Assembly (NCBI RefSeq): GCF_030053395.1
Contig: NZ_JASGBH010000002.1
Span: forward strand, 34,625 to 98,624
DNA length: 64,000 nt
DNA from: Limnohabitans lacus
GTDB lineage: Bacteria > Pseudomonadota > Gammaproteobacteria > Burkholderiales > Burkholderiaceae_C
Direction of reading: 5' to 3'
The notes beneath the pieces were generated by a model, which worked only from the letters and a program-made list of their open reading frames with translations, made no database searches and was not told where the DNA came from. Position 1 is the stretch's first letter, and every line of letters begins with the position of its first letter. Position numbers and translations under genes: made by a program. Shown one piece after another: positions 54,791 to 62,745 of the stretch.

Positions 54791-54805
54791 TTAATGTTTC
54801 ATTAA
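54791..54805. promoter_or_regulatory. palindrome in the divergent sugar-importer/response-regulator region
   Basis: TTAATG-TTT-CATTAA, a perfect dyad in an A/T-rich stretch of the 180-base gap. It lies 81 bases before the response regulator start and 84 bases before the binding-protein start. It is a candidate site for the OmpR-type regulator. Confidence 0.5.
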
Positions 54806-54886
54806 TTTATTAACACTAGTTTAAACCCTGAGGCCCAATTCACCAAAATCAAGGCTTCAGTCTGAACAATCCATTAAGCTTCGGGC

Positions 54887-55555
54887 ATGAAACTGCTGCT
54901 TGCCGAAGACGATGCGATGCTGGCCGATGCCCTCACCACCCAGTTGGGGGGCGCCGGTTTTGAGGTGGAACACGCGCCCAACGGGGCCGTGGCCGACTAT
55001 TTGCTGGGCAAGCAAAGCTTTGACATCGCGGTGCTCGACATCGGTCTGCCCATGCTGGACGGGCTGTCGGTGCTCAAGCATGTGCGCCAGACCCAACCGG
55101 CTTTGCCCGTGTTGCTCTTGACGGCCCGCGACGCGCTGGACGACCGCGTGGCCGGTCTGCAAGCCGGGGCCGACGACTACGTGACCAAGCCCTTTGATTT
55201 CCCAGAGCTGGTGGCGCGCTTGCAGGCCTTGCTGCGGCGCAGCCAACCGGCCAGCGCCTCGGCCCTGCTGGGGCGGCTGAGCCTGGATGCGGCCTCGCGC
55301 CGGGCCTTGGTGGCCGGCGATGCGCTGGATCTGAGCGGCCGTGAATGGACGCTGCTGGAACTGCTGGTCAGCCAGCAAGGCAAGGTGGTCACCAAAGAAC
55401 AAATCACCCAGGCCTGGAGTGCCGAAGGCGGCGAGACCGGTGGCGGCAACTCGATCGAGGTCTACATCCACCGCCTGCGCCGCAAGCTCGAAGACGCAGG
55501 CTTGGTCATCCGCACCGTGCGCGGCTTGGGCTACCTGATGGAAGCCGAGGCCTGA
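54887..55555 (+). CDS. OmpR/PhoB-family response regulator (GltR-like)
   Basis: 222 residues. Receiver domain with acidic EDD, phospho-acceptor Asp51 in AVLDIGLPMLDG, TARDALDDR and conserved KPFD; winged-helix DNA-binding domain follows (LSGREWTLLELLVSQQGKVVTKEQI, VYIHRLRRKLEDAGLVIRTVRGLGYLM). It is adjacent to the sensor kinase and divergent from the sugar importer, as GltR is in Pseudomonas. TctD/QseB-type is the alternative name by sequence alone. Confidence 0.9.
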   Translation: MKLLLAEDDAMLADALTTQLGGAGFEVEHAPNGAVADYLLGKQSFDIAVLDIGLPMLDGLSVLKHVRQTQPALPVLLLTARDALDDRVAGLQAGADDYVTKPFDFPELVARLQALLRRSQPASASALLGRLSLDAASRRALVAGDALDLSGREWTLLELLVSQQGKVVTKEQITQAWSAEGGETGGGNSIEVYIHRLRRKLEDAGLVIRTVRGLGYLMEAEA

Positions 55556-55562
55556 GCCCTTC

Positions 55563-57062
55563 ATGTCACAGGCGTTCCCCCCCACAAGCCCTGGGCAAGC
55601 CGGTGTCTCGCTGGCCCGGCAACTGCTGCTGTGGGTCTTGCTGCCGCAAATGGTTTTGTGGGTGGCCGGCGGTGTGGGCAGCTACAAGTTTGCGGCCGGC
55701 TACGCCAACCAGGCGGTGGACGACAGTTTGCTGCAGGCCAGCCGCTCGTTGGCGCGACAGCTCAAGCCCATTGGCAATGGCTTGCTGATTGACTTTCCAC
55801 GCGCCGCGCAAGACGTGCTCGAAGCCGACCCCTCAGACCGCCAGCTCTACATGGTCAGCTCGCCCCCCGGACAGTTCATTTTGGGCAACCAGGCATTGCC
55901 GCCGCCGCCGGCTTTTTCAGGGGCAGGGGCCAAGGCCGAGCCGCAGCTGAACAAGCCTTACTTTTACGACGGCACCATGCCCGAGCATGACCGGGGGGCG
56001 CGGCACGCGGCCTCGGGCCAGCCGCTGCGCCTGGTAGCCTTGTACCTGCGCTTTGGCGAAGACGGCGCCACGCCCCAAACCATGCTGGTGCAAGTGGCCC
56101 GCAGCAGCGCCAACCGCGAAGAGCTGGCGCAGCGCATTTTGGTGGACATGCTGCTGCCCATGTCGATTTTGATTTTGCTGTTGACGGTGATCGTGTGGCT
56201 GGGCATCCGCGCGGGCCTGTCGCCGCTGGCACGGCTGCGCCAGCAGGTGGAAGGCCGTGCGCCGACCGATCTGGCCCCTTTGCAGCTGGCCTCAGCCCCG
56301 CGCGAGCTGTGGTCGCTGGCCACCGCCATCAACACCTTGCTGTCAGCGGTGCAAAACACGGTGGCCACCCAAAAGCGCTTCATTGGCGATGCGGCCCACC
56401 AACTGCGCACGCCCTTGGCGGGCCTGAAAAGCCAAACCGAGATCGCGCTGCAATCGACCACCGACCCCGAGCTGCGTGCCCGCTTGCAACGCGTGCACGA
56501 GAGCGCCACGCGCAGCGCCCATTTGGTCAACCAACTGTTGACGCTGGCACGCGCCGAGCCCGAATCGGTCATGGCGCAAGACCGCCAGCGCTTTGACCTG
56601 CACCGCATGGCCCAGACCCTGACGGCCGAATGGGTGCCCCGCGCTTTGAAGGCCCAGATCGATCTGGGCATGGACGAGCAGAGCACCCCAGCGGTCTGGG
56701 TGCATGCCAATGAGCTGTTGATCCGCGAAGCACTGACGAATTTGATCGACAACGCCTTGCACTACGCGGGCGCAGGCAGCCAAGTCACGGTGCGTGTGCT
56801 GCCCGCGCCGCTGACGCCGCCAAACTTGAACCCAACCATGGCCTTGCTGGAAGTGATCGACAACGGCCCGGGCATCCCACCGACAGACCAAGCGCGCGTG
56901 TTCGAGCGTTTTGTGCGGGCCACCGACGCCGGCCATGGCTGCGGCTTGGGCCTGGCCATCGTCAAAGAGATCGTGGAGCGCCACGCGGGCCAGGTGGAAC
57001 TGGCCGATGCGCACCCAGGCCTGTGCGTGCGCGTGCGCTTGCCCATGGCGGGCAAACGCTGA
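55563..57062 (+). CDS. sensor histidine kinase (TctE/GtrS-like)
   Basis: 499 residues. Two membrane helices flank a periplasmic sensor domain of about 140 residues. The second helix (LLPMSILILLLTVIVWLGIRAGL) leads through a HAMP-like linker to the phosphorylation motif DAAHQLRTPLAGL with His279, then N, G1 (DNGPGIP) and G2 (GCGLGLAIVKEIV) boxes. It begins seven bases after the response regulator and forms a two-component pair. The sensed ligand is unknown; a glucose metabolite or carboxylate is likely by context. Confidence 0.9.
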   Translation: MSQAFPPTSPGQAGVSLARQLLLWVLLPQMVLWVAGGVGSYKFAAGYANQAVDDSLLQASRSLARQLKPIGNGLLIDFPRAAQDVLEADPSDRQLYMVSSPPGQFILGNQALPPPPAFSGAGAKAEPQLNKPYFYDGTMPEHDRGARHAASGQPLRLVALYLRFGEDGATPQTMLVQVARSSANREELAQRILVDMLLPMSILILLLTVIVWLGIRAGLSPLARLRQQVEGRAPTDLAPLQLASAPRELWSLATAINTLLSAVQNTVATQKRFIGDAAHQLRTPLAGLKSQTEIALQSTTDPELRARLQRVHESATRSAHLVNQLLTLARAEPESVMAQDRQRFDLHRMAQTLTAEWVPRALKAQIDLGMDEQSTPAVWVHANELLIREALTNLIDNALHYAGAGSQVTVRVLPAPLTPPNLNPTMALLEVIDNGPGIPPTDQARVFERFVRATDAGHGCGLGLAIVKEIVERHAGQVELADAHPGLCVRVRLPMAGKR

Positions 57063-57135
57063 ACTCGAAACACATTGGTAACTTTCCGGAGCGCGCTGCG
57101 CCTTTTCGCCTGATACCCTAGCCGCCAACACACAC

Positions 57136-58131
57136 ATGGCCCACATGAACCACAACACCCCAGCCAACGCCCCACGCCTTTTGGGCGACATTGGCGGCAC
57201 CAACGCCCGCTTTGCCTTGGTGCATGGCGATGGCACGCCCATCACGCAAGAAATCACCCTGCCCACCGGCCAATACCCAGACCTGGCCGCAGCAGCCCAC
57301 GCCTATTTGAGCCAAGCCGGTCAACCCGCTGTGCGTGAGGCCTGCATAGCGATCGCCAACCCCATCGACGGCGATCTGCTGAAGATGACCAACAACCATT
57401 GGCAGTTCTCCATCGAAGCCACACGCCAGCAGCTGGGCCTGAGCAGCCTGCTGATGCTCAACGACTGGGAGGCCATGGCCATGGCCGCACCGGCCTTGAG
57501 CGACAGCGACCTCGCGCAAATCGGCTCGGGCGAGCCCGTGCCGAATGCGCCCAAAGGTTTGATCGGCCCCGGCACCGGACTTGGCGTGTCCTCGCTGGTG
57601 CGCTCACGCCGTGGCGACTGGGTGCCGATTGCGGGCGAAGGTGGCCACGTGAGCTTGGCCCCCACCTGCGAGCGCGAAGCGGACATCTTGCGCATTTTGT
57701 GGCGCAGCTTTGCCCACGTGTCGGCCGAGCGCGCTGTCTCGGGCATGGGCCTCGAAAACTTGTACCGCGCCATCTGCGAACTCAATGGCACCGCCGCCGA
57801 ACCGCTGACGGCCGCGCAAGTGTCCGAGCGCGGCTTGGCGGCCAGCGATGTGGCCTGCGAAGAAGCCCTGGAACGCATGTGCCGCCTGCTGGGCAATGCC
57901 GCCGCCAACCTGGCCGTGACGCTGGGCGCACGCGGCGGCATCTACATCGGCGGCGGCGTGATTGGCCGCTTGGGCGACTACTTTGCACAATCGGGTTTTC
58001 GCGCCGCGTTTGAAGCCAAAGGCCGCTTTGAAAATTACATGAAGCGCATCCCGACGTATGTGATCCGCGCCGAGCAACCGGCGCTGATCGGCTGCGCCAT
58101 GGGCCTGGGCATCCACCCGGGCCGCAGCTGA
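57136..58131 (+). CDS. glk: glucokinase
   Basis: 331 residues. ROK-unrelated Glk family: LLGDIGGTNARFALV (ATP-phosphate loop), LNDWEAMA with catalytic Asp, GPGTGLGVS, EGGHVSLAP, and RGGIYIGGGVI. It phosphorylates glucose to glucose-6-phosphate in the cytoplasm. It follows the two-component system by 73 bases; with the importer upstream it completes a glucose uptake unit. Confidence 0.93.
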   Translation: MAHMNHNTPANAPRLLGDIGGTNARFALVHGDGTPITQEITLPTGQYPDLAAAAHAYLSQAGQPAVREACIAIANPIDGDLLKMTNNHWQFSIEATRQQLGLSSLLMLNDWEAMAMAAPALSDSDLAQIGSGEPVPNAPKGLIGPGTGLGVSSLVRSRRGDWVPIAGEGGHVSLAPTCEREADILRILWRSFAHVSAERAVSGMGLENLYRAICELNGTAAEPLTAAQVSERGLAASDVACEEALERMCRLLGNAAANLAVTLGARGGIYIGGGVIGRLGDYFAQSGFRAAFEAKGRFENYMKRIPTYVIRAEQPALIGCAMGLGIHPGRS

Positions 58132-58140
58132 GGTCGACAC

Positions 58141-58200
58141 GTCGGACCTGAAGGTACCGACCTACAACTCCCCCCGTAGGTCGGCGGCTTCAGCCCCGAC
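58141..58200. repeat. REP-type inverted pair (REPIN-like), copy 3
   Basis: Left arm GTCGGACCTGAAGGTACCGA with CCTAC end, right arm GTAGGTCGGCGGCTTCAGCC and CCGAC. The left hairpin has a compensated base change (GACC...GGTACC versus GCGC...GC), so the hairpin is conserved although its sequence has changed. It lies between glk and srkA. Confidence 0.9.
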
Positions 58201-58219
58201 ATCTCACCCTCACAGCACC

Positions 58220-59242
58220 TCAAACGAACAACGGCTCTTCCTGCATTTGCTCGATCTGCTCTTGCAGCATTTGCACCTGCCCACGCCAATAATCTGGCGT
58301 TCCGAACCACGGGAAGTTGACCGGGAAAATCGGGTCTTCCCAGCGACGCGCCAGCCAAGCGCTGTAGTGGATCAAGCGCAAGGTGCGCAGCGGCTCGATC
58401 AGGTGCAACTCTGAGCGCTCAAAGTCGCGCACCTGTTCGTAGCCATCCACCAAAGCCGACAACTGCGCCGTGCGCTGGCGGCGATCACCCGACAAGAGCA
58501 TCCACAAGTCCTGCACCGCCGGACCCATTCGGGCATCGTCCAAATCCACAAAATGCGGGCCACCGCCGGGCAAGTCGGTGGGGGTCCACAAGATGTTGCC
58601 GGGGTGGCAGTCGCCGTGCAGGCGCAGCAGTTGACGGTCTGTTGCGCCCTGCGCCATCTTGTCCTGAATCAGCGTCACGGCCTGTGCCAACGTGGTCTGC
58701 CATTCGCGCTCAACTTCAAGCGGGATCATCTGATGGGTTTGCAGCCACTCGGCGGGCTCCCGTGCAAAGGTCTGCACGTCCAGCGTGGGGCGGTGCGCAA
58801 ATGGCTGCGCCGCACCCACGGTGTGGATGCGTGCCAGAAAACGGCCGATCCACTCCAGCACTTCAAAGTCGTCCAGCTCGGGCGTGCGCCCGCCGCGCAA
58901 GGGGCTGACCGAAAAATCAAAACCCGCGCTGTGGTGCAGGGTCTGGCCACCGATGACCAAGGGCGCGACCACCGGCACCTCGCCCGCCACCAATTGGGCG
59001 GCTAAGTCGTGTTCTTCCTGAATCTGCGCACGGCTCCAGCGGCCCGGGCGGTAGAACTTGAGCACCACCGCCTGATGCCCCTGCTCGGGCTCGTCCAGGT
59101 GTACGCGGTAGACGCGGTTTTCGTAAGAGCTCAGCGCCAGCAAACGGCCATCGGGCCACATCCCCAGCTCGGACAAGGCGTCCATCACCCGGTCGGGGGT
59201 GAGTTCGGCATAAGGGTGTTCAACGGTCGGTGTTTCGCGCAT
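58220..59242 (-). CDS. srkA: stress response kinase A (SrkA/YihE-like Ser/Thr kinase)
   Basis: 340 residues, start MRETPTVEHPYAELTPDRVMDALSELG at 59242. Aminoglycoside-phosphotransferase-like fold with SYENRVYRVHL, VLKFYRPGRWS, catalytic LRLHGDCHPGNILW and DLDDARMGPAVQDLWMLLSG. The family protects E. coli from stress-triggered death. The upstream frame extension overlaps the K+ channel promoter and is not used. Divergent from the channel gene. Confidence 0.91.
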   Translation of the reverse strand: MRETPTVEHPYAELTPDRVMDALSELGMWPDGRLLALSSYENRVYRVHLDEPEQGHQAVVLKFYRPGRWSRAQIQEEHDLAAQLVAGEVPVVAPLVIGGQTLHHSAGFDFSVSPLRGGRTPELDDFEVLEWIGRFLARIHTVGAAQPFAHRPTLDVQTFAREPAEWLQTHQMIPLEVEREWQTTLAQAVTLIQDKMAQGATDRQLLRLHGDCHPGNILWTPTDLPGGGPHFVDLDDARMGPAVQDLWMLLSGDRRQRTAQLSALVDGYEQVRDFERSELHLIEPLRTLRLIHYSAWLARRWEDPIFPVNFPWFGTPDYWRGQVQMLQEQIEQMQEEPLFV

Positions 59243-59343
59243 GCGTCGATTGTGGCGCAGTGGCTGCGCCTTCCAGAGCGTCACCGCACAAAACACGGCG
59301 CGACAACAGGCCCCCTCGGTTTCAAATGGGCGAAAATCCTTTG

Positions 59344-59763
59344 ATGCGCAAACACCCTCGCCGGTTCAGCCGGATCATCCAGCAAGGCCTGATTTACTCA
59401 TTGCTTTTGGCCATGACCATTTTGGGTTTGGGTGGCGTCGGCTTTTGGGTGATCGACCCGCAAATCCAGACCCTGTCAGATGGTTTGTGGCTGGCCTTCA
59501 CCACGGCGGCCACCGTGGGCTTTGGCGACTTGGTGCCATCCACCCACGCATCGCGGGCTTTCTCGGTGGTGGTGGTGCTTTTGGGCTTGGCTGTGCTGTC
59601 GCTGGTCACAGCCTCGCTGTCGGCGATTTTTGTCGAAAAAGAAGTCGAAGCCGAAGACCGTCAGATTGAGAAAGACCTGATGCACGAGATCCGCCAGTTG
59701 CGCCGCGAAGTGGCCGATCTGCGCCAAGAGATCAAAGCGCGAGACAGCCAAACGCCTCACTGA
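59344..59763 (+). CDS. small two-helix potassium channel family protein
   Basis: 139 residues. One helix (QGLIYSLLLAMTILGLGGVGFWVI), a pore loop with selectivity filter TVGFGD, a second helix (VVVVLLGLAVLSLVTASLSAIF), then a C-terminal coiled coil (EKEVEAEDRQIEKDLMHEIRQLRREVADLRQE) instead of a RCK regulatory domain. Four copies would form a channel. Start ATG at 59344 (MRKHPRRF); the ATG at 59326 is an alternative. Its 3' end overlaps the convergent enoyl-CoA hydratase by seven bases. Confidence 0.87.
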   Translation: MRKHPRRFSRIIQQGLIYSLLLAMTILGLGGVGFWVIDPQIQTLSDGLWLAFTTAATVGFGDLVPSTHASRAFSVVVVLLGLAVLSLVTASLSAIFVEKEVEAEDRQIEKDLMHEIRQLRREVADLRQEIKARDSQTPH

Positions 59764-60563
59764 CCTGTGAAGCGAGCCGCGCGTTTTTCCACAAACGAGC
59801 GCACACCTTCGGCCGCATCGTCCGAACGCGACAAACGCTGCTGCACGCTGATGAAGTCATGCATGGCCACCAGCGGACCGTGCTCGACACCCTTGAGCAC
59901 GTTTTGCCGCGTGGCCACCACGGCCAGCGGCGCTTGCGCGGCAATTTGCTCGGCAATGCGCATGGCCTCGGCCAGCAAGCCAGCGGCGGGCACCACCTTT
60001 TGCACAAAGTTCAGGCGCAGAGCTTCGGCGCTGTCAAACACATCGGCCGTGAGCAAGTGCAAGAGCGCATTGCCCATGCCCGCCCGCTCGGCCATGCGCA
60101 GCGTGGCGCCGCCCGTGGCCATGATGCCGCGCTGCACCTCCAGCTGCGAAAACCGGCAGTCATCGGCCGCGACCACAATGTCGGCGGCCAGCATCAGCTC
60201 AATGCCCAACGTGTAGGTGATGCCCTGCACCGCCGCCACAATGGGTTTGACGCGGCGACGATACCCTTCCATGCCCAAGTTGAGCGGGTCCACCAGACCC
60301 AGCGGCACCGACTTTTCGCCGCGCTTCATCAGCGGCGCAATGGTGGGCAAATCCAGCCCGGCGGTGAAATGGTCCCCCGCCGCACACAACACGCCCACGC
60401 GCAGAGCGGGCTCGTCGTCGAGCCGGGTGTAGGCCTCGCCCAACTCGCGGAACATCTTGGGCGTGAAGCCGTTGCGCTTGGCGGGGCGGTTGATGGCAAT
60501 CTGAAGGACCGCACCATGCACGGTGCAATCGATCTGGCCTTCGGGGTGGGGCGTGGTGTTCAT
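59757..60563 (-). CDS. enoyl-CoA hydratase/isomerase family protein
   Basis: 268 residues of the crotonase fold: INRPAKRNGFTPKMFRELGEAY, AAGDHFTAGLDLPTI (oxyanion hole region), AVQGITYTLGIELMLAADIV, and RMAERAGMGNALLHLL. The usual catalytic glutamates are not evident at both sites, so it may be an isomerase or a variant of beta-oxidation hydratase. Upstream it faces a 341-base gap; the dehydrogenase on the far side is on the same strand. Confidence 0.87.
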   Translation of the reverse strand: MNTTPHPEGQIDCTVHGAVLQIAINRPAKRNGFTPKMFRELGEAYTRLDDEPALRVGVLCAAGDHFTAGLDLPTIAPLMKRGEKSVPLGLVDPLNLGMEGYRRRVKPIVAAVQGITYTLGIELMLAADIVVAADDCRFSQLEVQRGIMATGGATLRMAERAGMGNALLHLLTADVFDSAEALRLNFVQKVVPAAGLLAEAMRIAEQIAAQAPLAVVATRQNVLKGVEHGPLVAMHDFISVQQRLSRSDDAAEGVRSFVEKRAARFTGQ

Positions 60564-60609
60564 GGCGCCATGGTAGAGGCCAGCATGACGATGTTTCGTT
60601 CACGAAAGT

Positions 60610-60870
60610 GACAACGCGCCGAATTCCTTGCCGTTATGAGTCGGCGAGTAGCGCAGGGTTGAACGGATCAGGGGCGACGCGTGCTTGAGCGAAGCGAGTT
60701 TGCGGCTCACCCCGTTCAGACCGAGCAACGCAGCGTGCCCGGAGCGCCAGCGGAGGGACGGCGAATCCGGCTCGCCTTCTCTTTGCTTACTTTCTCTTGG
60801 CGAAGCAAGAGAAAGTAAGTCGCCCGCCGGGGCGAGACCCGGCTTGATCATGAATGGCGCACAAGATCGA
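60610..60870. repeat. structured intergenic element with a perfect 14-bp hairpin
   Basis: This part of the 341-base gap between the hydratase and dehydrogenase genes has no convincing gene. It contains a perfect CTTACTTTCTCTTG/CAAGAGAAAGTAAG stem (60786-60799 and 60806-60819, loop GCGAAG) followed by a GC-rich CGCCCGCCGGGGCG segment. Flanking sequence (TTGAGCGAAGCGAG, CCCGGAGCGCC) resembles a repeated intergenic element found in Comamonadaceae and xanthomonads from general recollection. Open frames inside it contain the ACPERQRR-type peptide seen in spurious annotations. Confidence 0.6.
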
Positions 60871-60904
60871 TGGACGGCCATCCAACGATCTTGCAACAAG
60901 CACT

Positions 60905-61753
60905 TCAGTACTTGTAAACACCCTGCCCGGTCTTGCGACCCAAGCGACCCGCCGCCACCATTTCTTTGAGCAAGGGGCTGGGGCGGTATTTGCTGTCGCC
61001 AAACTCCTTGAGGTAAACCTCCATCACGGCCAAGCACACGTCCAGACCGATCATGTCGGCCAGCGCCAGCGGGCCAATGGGCTGGTTGCAGCCGAGCTTC
61101 ATGCCCGCGTCAATGGCTTCGGCTTCGGCCAAGCCTTCGCCCAGCACGAAAAAGGCTTCGTTGATCATGGGGACCAAGATGCGGTTGACCACAAAGCCGG
61201 GGGCGTTCTTGACGGTGATGGGCGTCTTGCCCAGCGCCAGCGCCATGTCGTGCACCGCGTCATGGGTGGCGTCGCTGGTTTGCAGGCCACGGATGATTTC
61301 CACCAGCGCCATCATAGGCACGGGGTTGAAAAAGTGCATGCCGATGAAGCGGTCCGCACGTTGCGTGGCGGCGGCCAGTTGTGTGATCGAGATCGACGAG
61401 GTGTTCGACGCGATGATCACGTGGGGGGCCAGCATGCCATCGAGCTGCTTCAAGATCTTGACCTTGAGTTCGTGGTTTTCGGTGGCGGCTTCGATGACCA
61501 GCTGAGCACCCTTGAGGTCGTCGTAGCTTGAGCTGCCTTTGATGCGGCCCAGCGCAGCGGCCTTGTCGGCTTCGCTGATTTTTTCTTTCTTGACCAGACG
61601 GTCTAGGCTATTGGACACGTTGGCCACGCCTTTGGCCACGGCCGCATCCGAAATGTCGACCATCACCACTTGGATGCCCGAAACAGCGCACGCCTGTGCA
61701 ATGCCATTGCCCATGGTGCCTGCGCCAATGATGCCTACGGTCTGGATGCTCAT
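60905..61753 (-). CDS. 3-hydroxybutyryl-CoA dehydrogenase
   Basis: 282 residues, start MSIQTVGIIGAGTMGNGIAQAC at 61753 (a TTG two codons upstream is less likely). N-terminal Rossmann fold GAGTMGNGIA, catalytic SNTSSISITQLA and FIGMHFFNPVPMM with histidine, and PGFVVNRILVPMINEA dimer domain. It oxidises 3-hydroxyacyl-CoA with NAD in butanoate/PHB-type metabolism. It ends 341 bases from the enoyl-CoA hydratase gene, same strand. Confidence 0.94.
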   Translation of the reverse strand: MSIQTVGIIGAGTMGNGIAQACAVSGIQVVMVDISDAAVAKGVANVSNSLDRLVKKEKISEADKAAALGRIKGSSSYDDLKGAQLVIEAATENHELKVKILKQLDGMLAPHVIIASNTSSISITQLAAATQRADRFIGMHFFNPVPMMALVEIIRGLQTSDATHDAVHDMALALGKTPITVKNAPGFVVNRILVPMINEAFFVLGEGLAEAEAIDAGMKLGCNQPIGPLALADMIGLDVCLAVMEVYLKEFGDSKYRPSPLLKEMVAAGRLGRKTGQGVYKY

Positions 61754-61935
61754 GCTCAATCCTTGAAAGTGTGTATGGGAAACAAAGGGACGATCTTAGC
61801 GGGTGGATGGGGGCGGATTGCTGACACCTTTGCTGTGCTGACGGTCAGTTTTGACGCAGGTTGGCGCTTGAGCGTCAACCTGCTTTCAAACCTGACGAGG
61901 TGAAGCCACCCACCTGTTCCTGCATTTTTGCGACT

Positions 61936-62742
61936 TCAACTCCTGAACCGCTTGCGGGTCAACGCTAGCGCAATCCAGAACGCCACCACGGCGAACACCG
62001 CCAACACCAGCACATGGCGCAGGGCTTGGTCTGGCCAGCGGTCCAAAAACAGCGGGCGCACCAAGTCCACAGCCACCGACAGCGGCAGCCATTCGGCGAT
62101 GGCGCGGACGATGGGTGGCAGCTGCTCACGCGGAAAGAAGATGCCCGAGAGGAACATCATGGGCGTGAGGAACAGCGTGAAGTAGTAGGTGAAGAAGTCG
62201 TAGCCTTTGGCCAGCGCATTGAAGATCAGCGCCATGCAGCTGAAGGTGATGCCCACGCCCAGCAGCACGGGCCAGGCCACCAGCAGCTTCCAGCTGTGGC
62301 TGATGCCCAGGGCCAGCATCACGCCCAAAATGGCCGTGACGGTGAACAGCGATTTGAACGCGGCCCAGAGCATTTCGGCCAGCACCACATCGTCCAGGCG
62401 CACCGGGGCGTTCATGATGCCGTCCCAGGTTTTTTGCACATGCATGCGCGAGAAAGCCGAGTACAGCGCCTCAAAGGTGGCCGCGTTCATGGCGCTCATG
62501 CAAATGCTGCCGCTGGCCAAGAACAGGATGTAGGGCACTTTCTCGCCGCCCAGCTCGATTTGGCCGACCAGCGAACCCAAGCCGTAGCCAAAAGCCACCA
62601 ACCACATCAGCGGCTCGGCGATGTTGCCCACCAGGCTGGGGATGGCCAGTTTTTTCCAGACCAGCCAGTTGCGCAAGAACACCGGCCACCAGCGCATGGA
62701 CAAGCGGGGCGCGGCCCAGATGTTGTTTTGGATTTGACTCAT
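61936..62742 (-). CDS. nodJ: ABC-2 type permease, NodJ-like
   Basis: 268 residues, six membrane helices. SLVGNIAEPLMWLVAFGYGLG, FLASGSICMSAMNAATFEALYSAF and LTPMMFLSGIFFPREQLPP are the DRA/ABC-2 landmarks of NodJ proteins. With the ATPase at 62746 it makes a NodIJ-type exporter. In rhizobia NodIJ exports nodulation factor; chromosomal pairs in betaproteobacteria are thought to be its relatives and have other, mostly unknown, substrates. It is downstream of the ATPase by three bases. Confidence 0.87.
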   Translation of the reverse strand: MSQIQNNIWAAPRLSMRWWPVFLRNWLVWKKLAIPSLVGNIAEPLMWLVAFGYGLGSLVGQIELGGEKVPYILFLASGSICMSAMNAATFEALYSAFSRMHVQKTWDGIMNAPVRLDDVVLAEMLWAAFKSLFTVTAILGVMLALGISHSWKLLVAWPVLLGVGITFSCMALIFNALAKGYDFFTYYFTLFLTPMMFLSGIFFPREQLPPIVRAIAEWLPLSVAVDLVRPLFLDRWPDQALRHVLVLAVFAVVAFWIALALTRKRFRS

Positions 62743-62745
62743 GGC

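Noticed and set aside
60685-60969. 94-codon frame with ACPERQRR peptide
   Set aside because: This peptide recurs as spurious annotations over repeated intergenic elements; the frame crosses a perfect hairpin and the end of the dehydrogenase gene.
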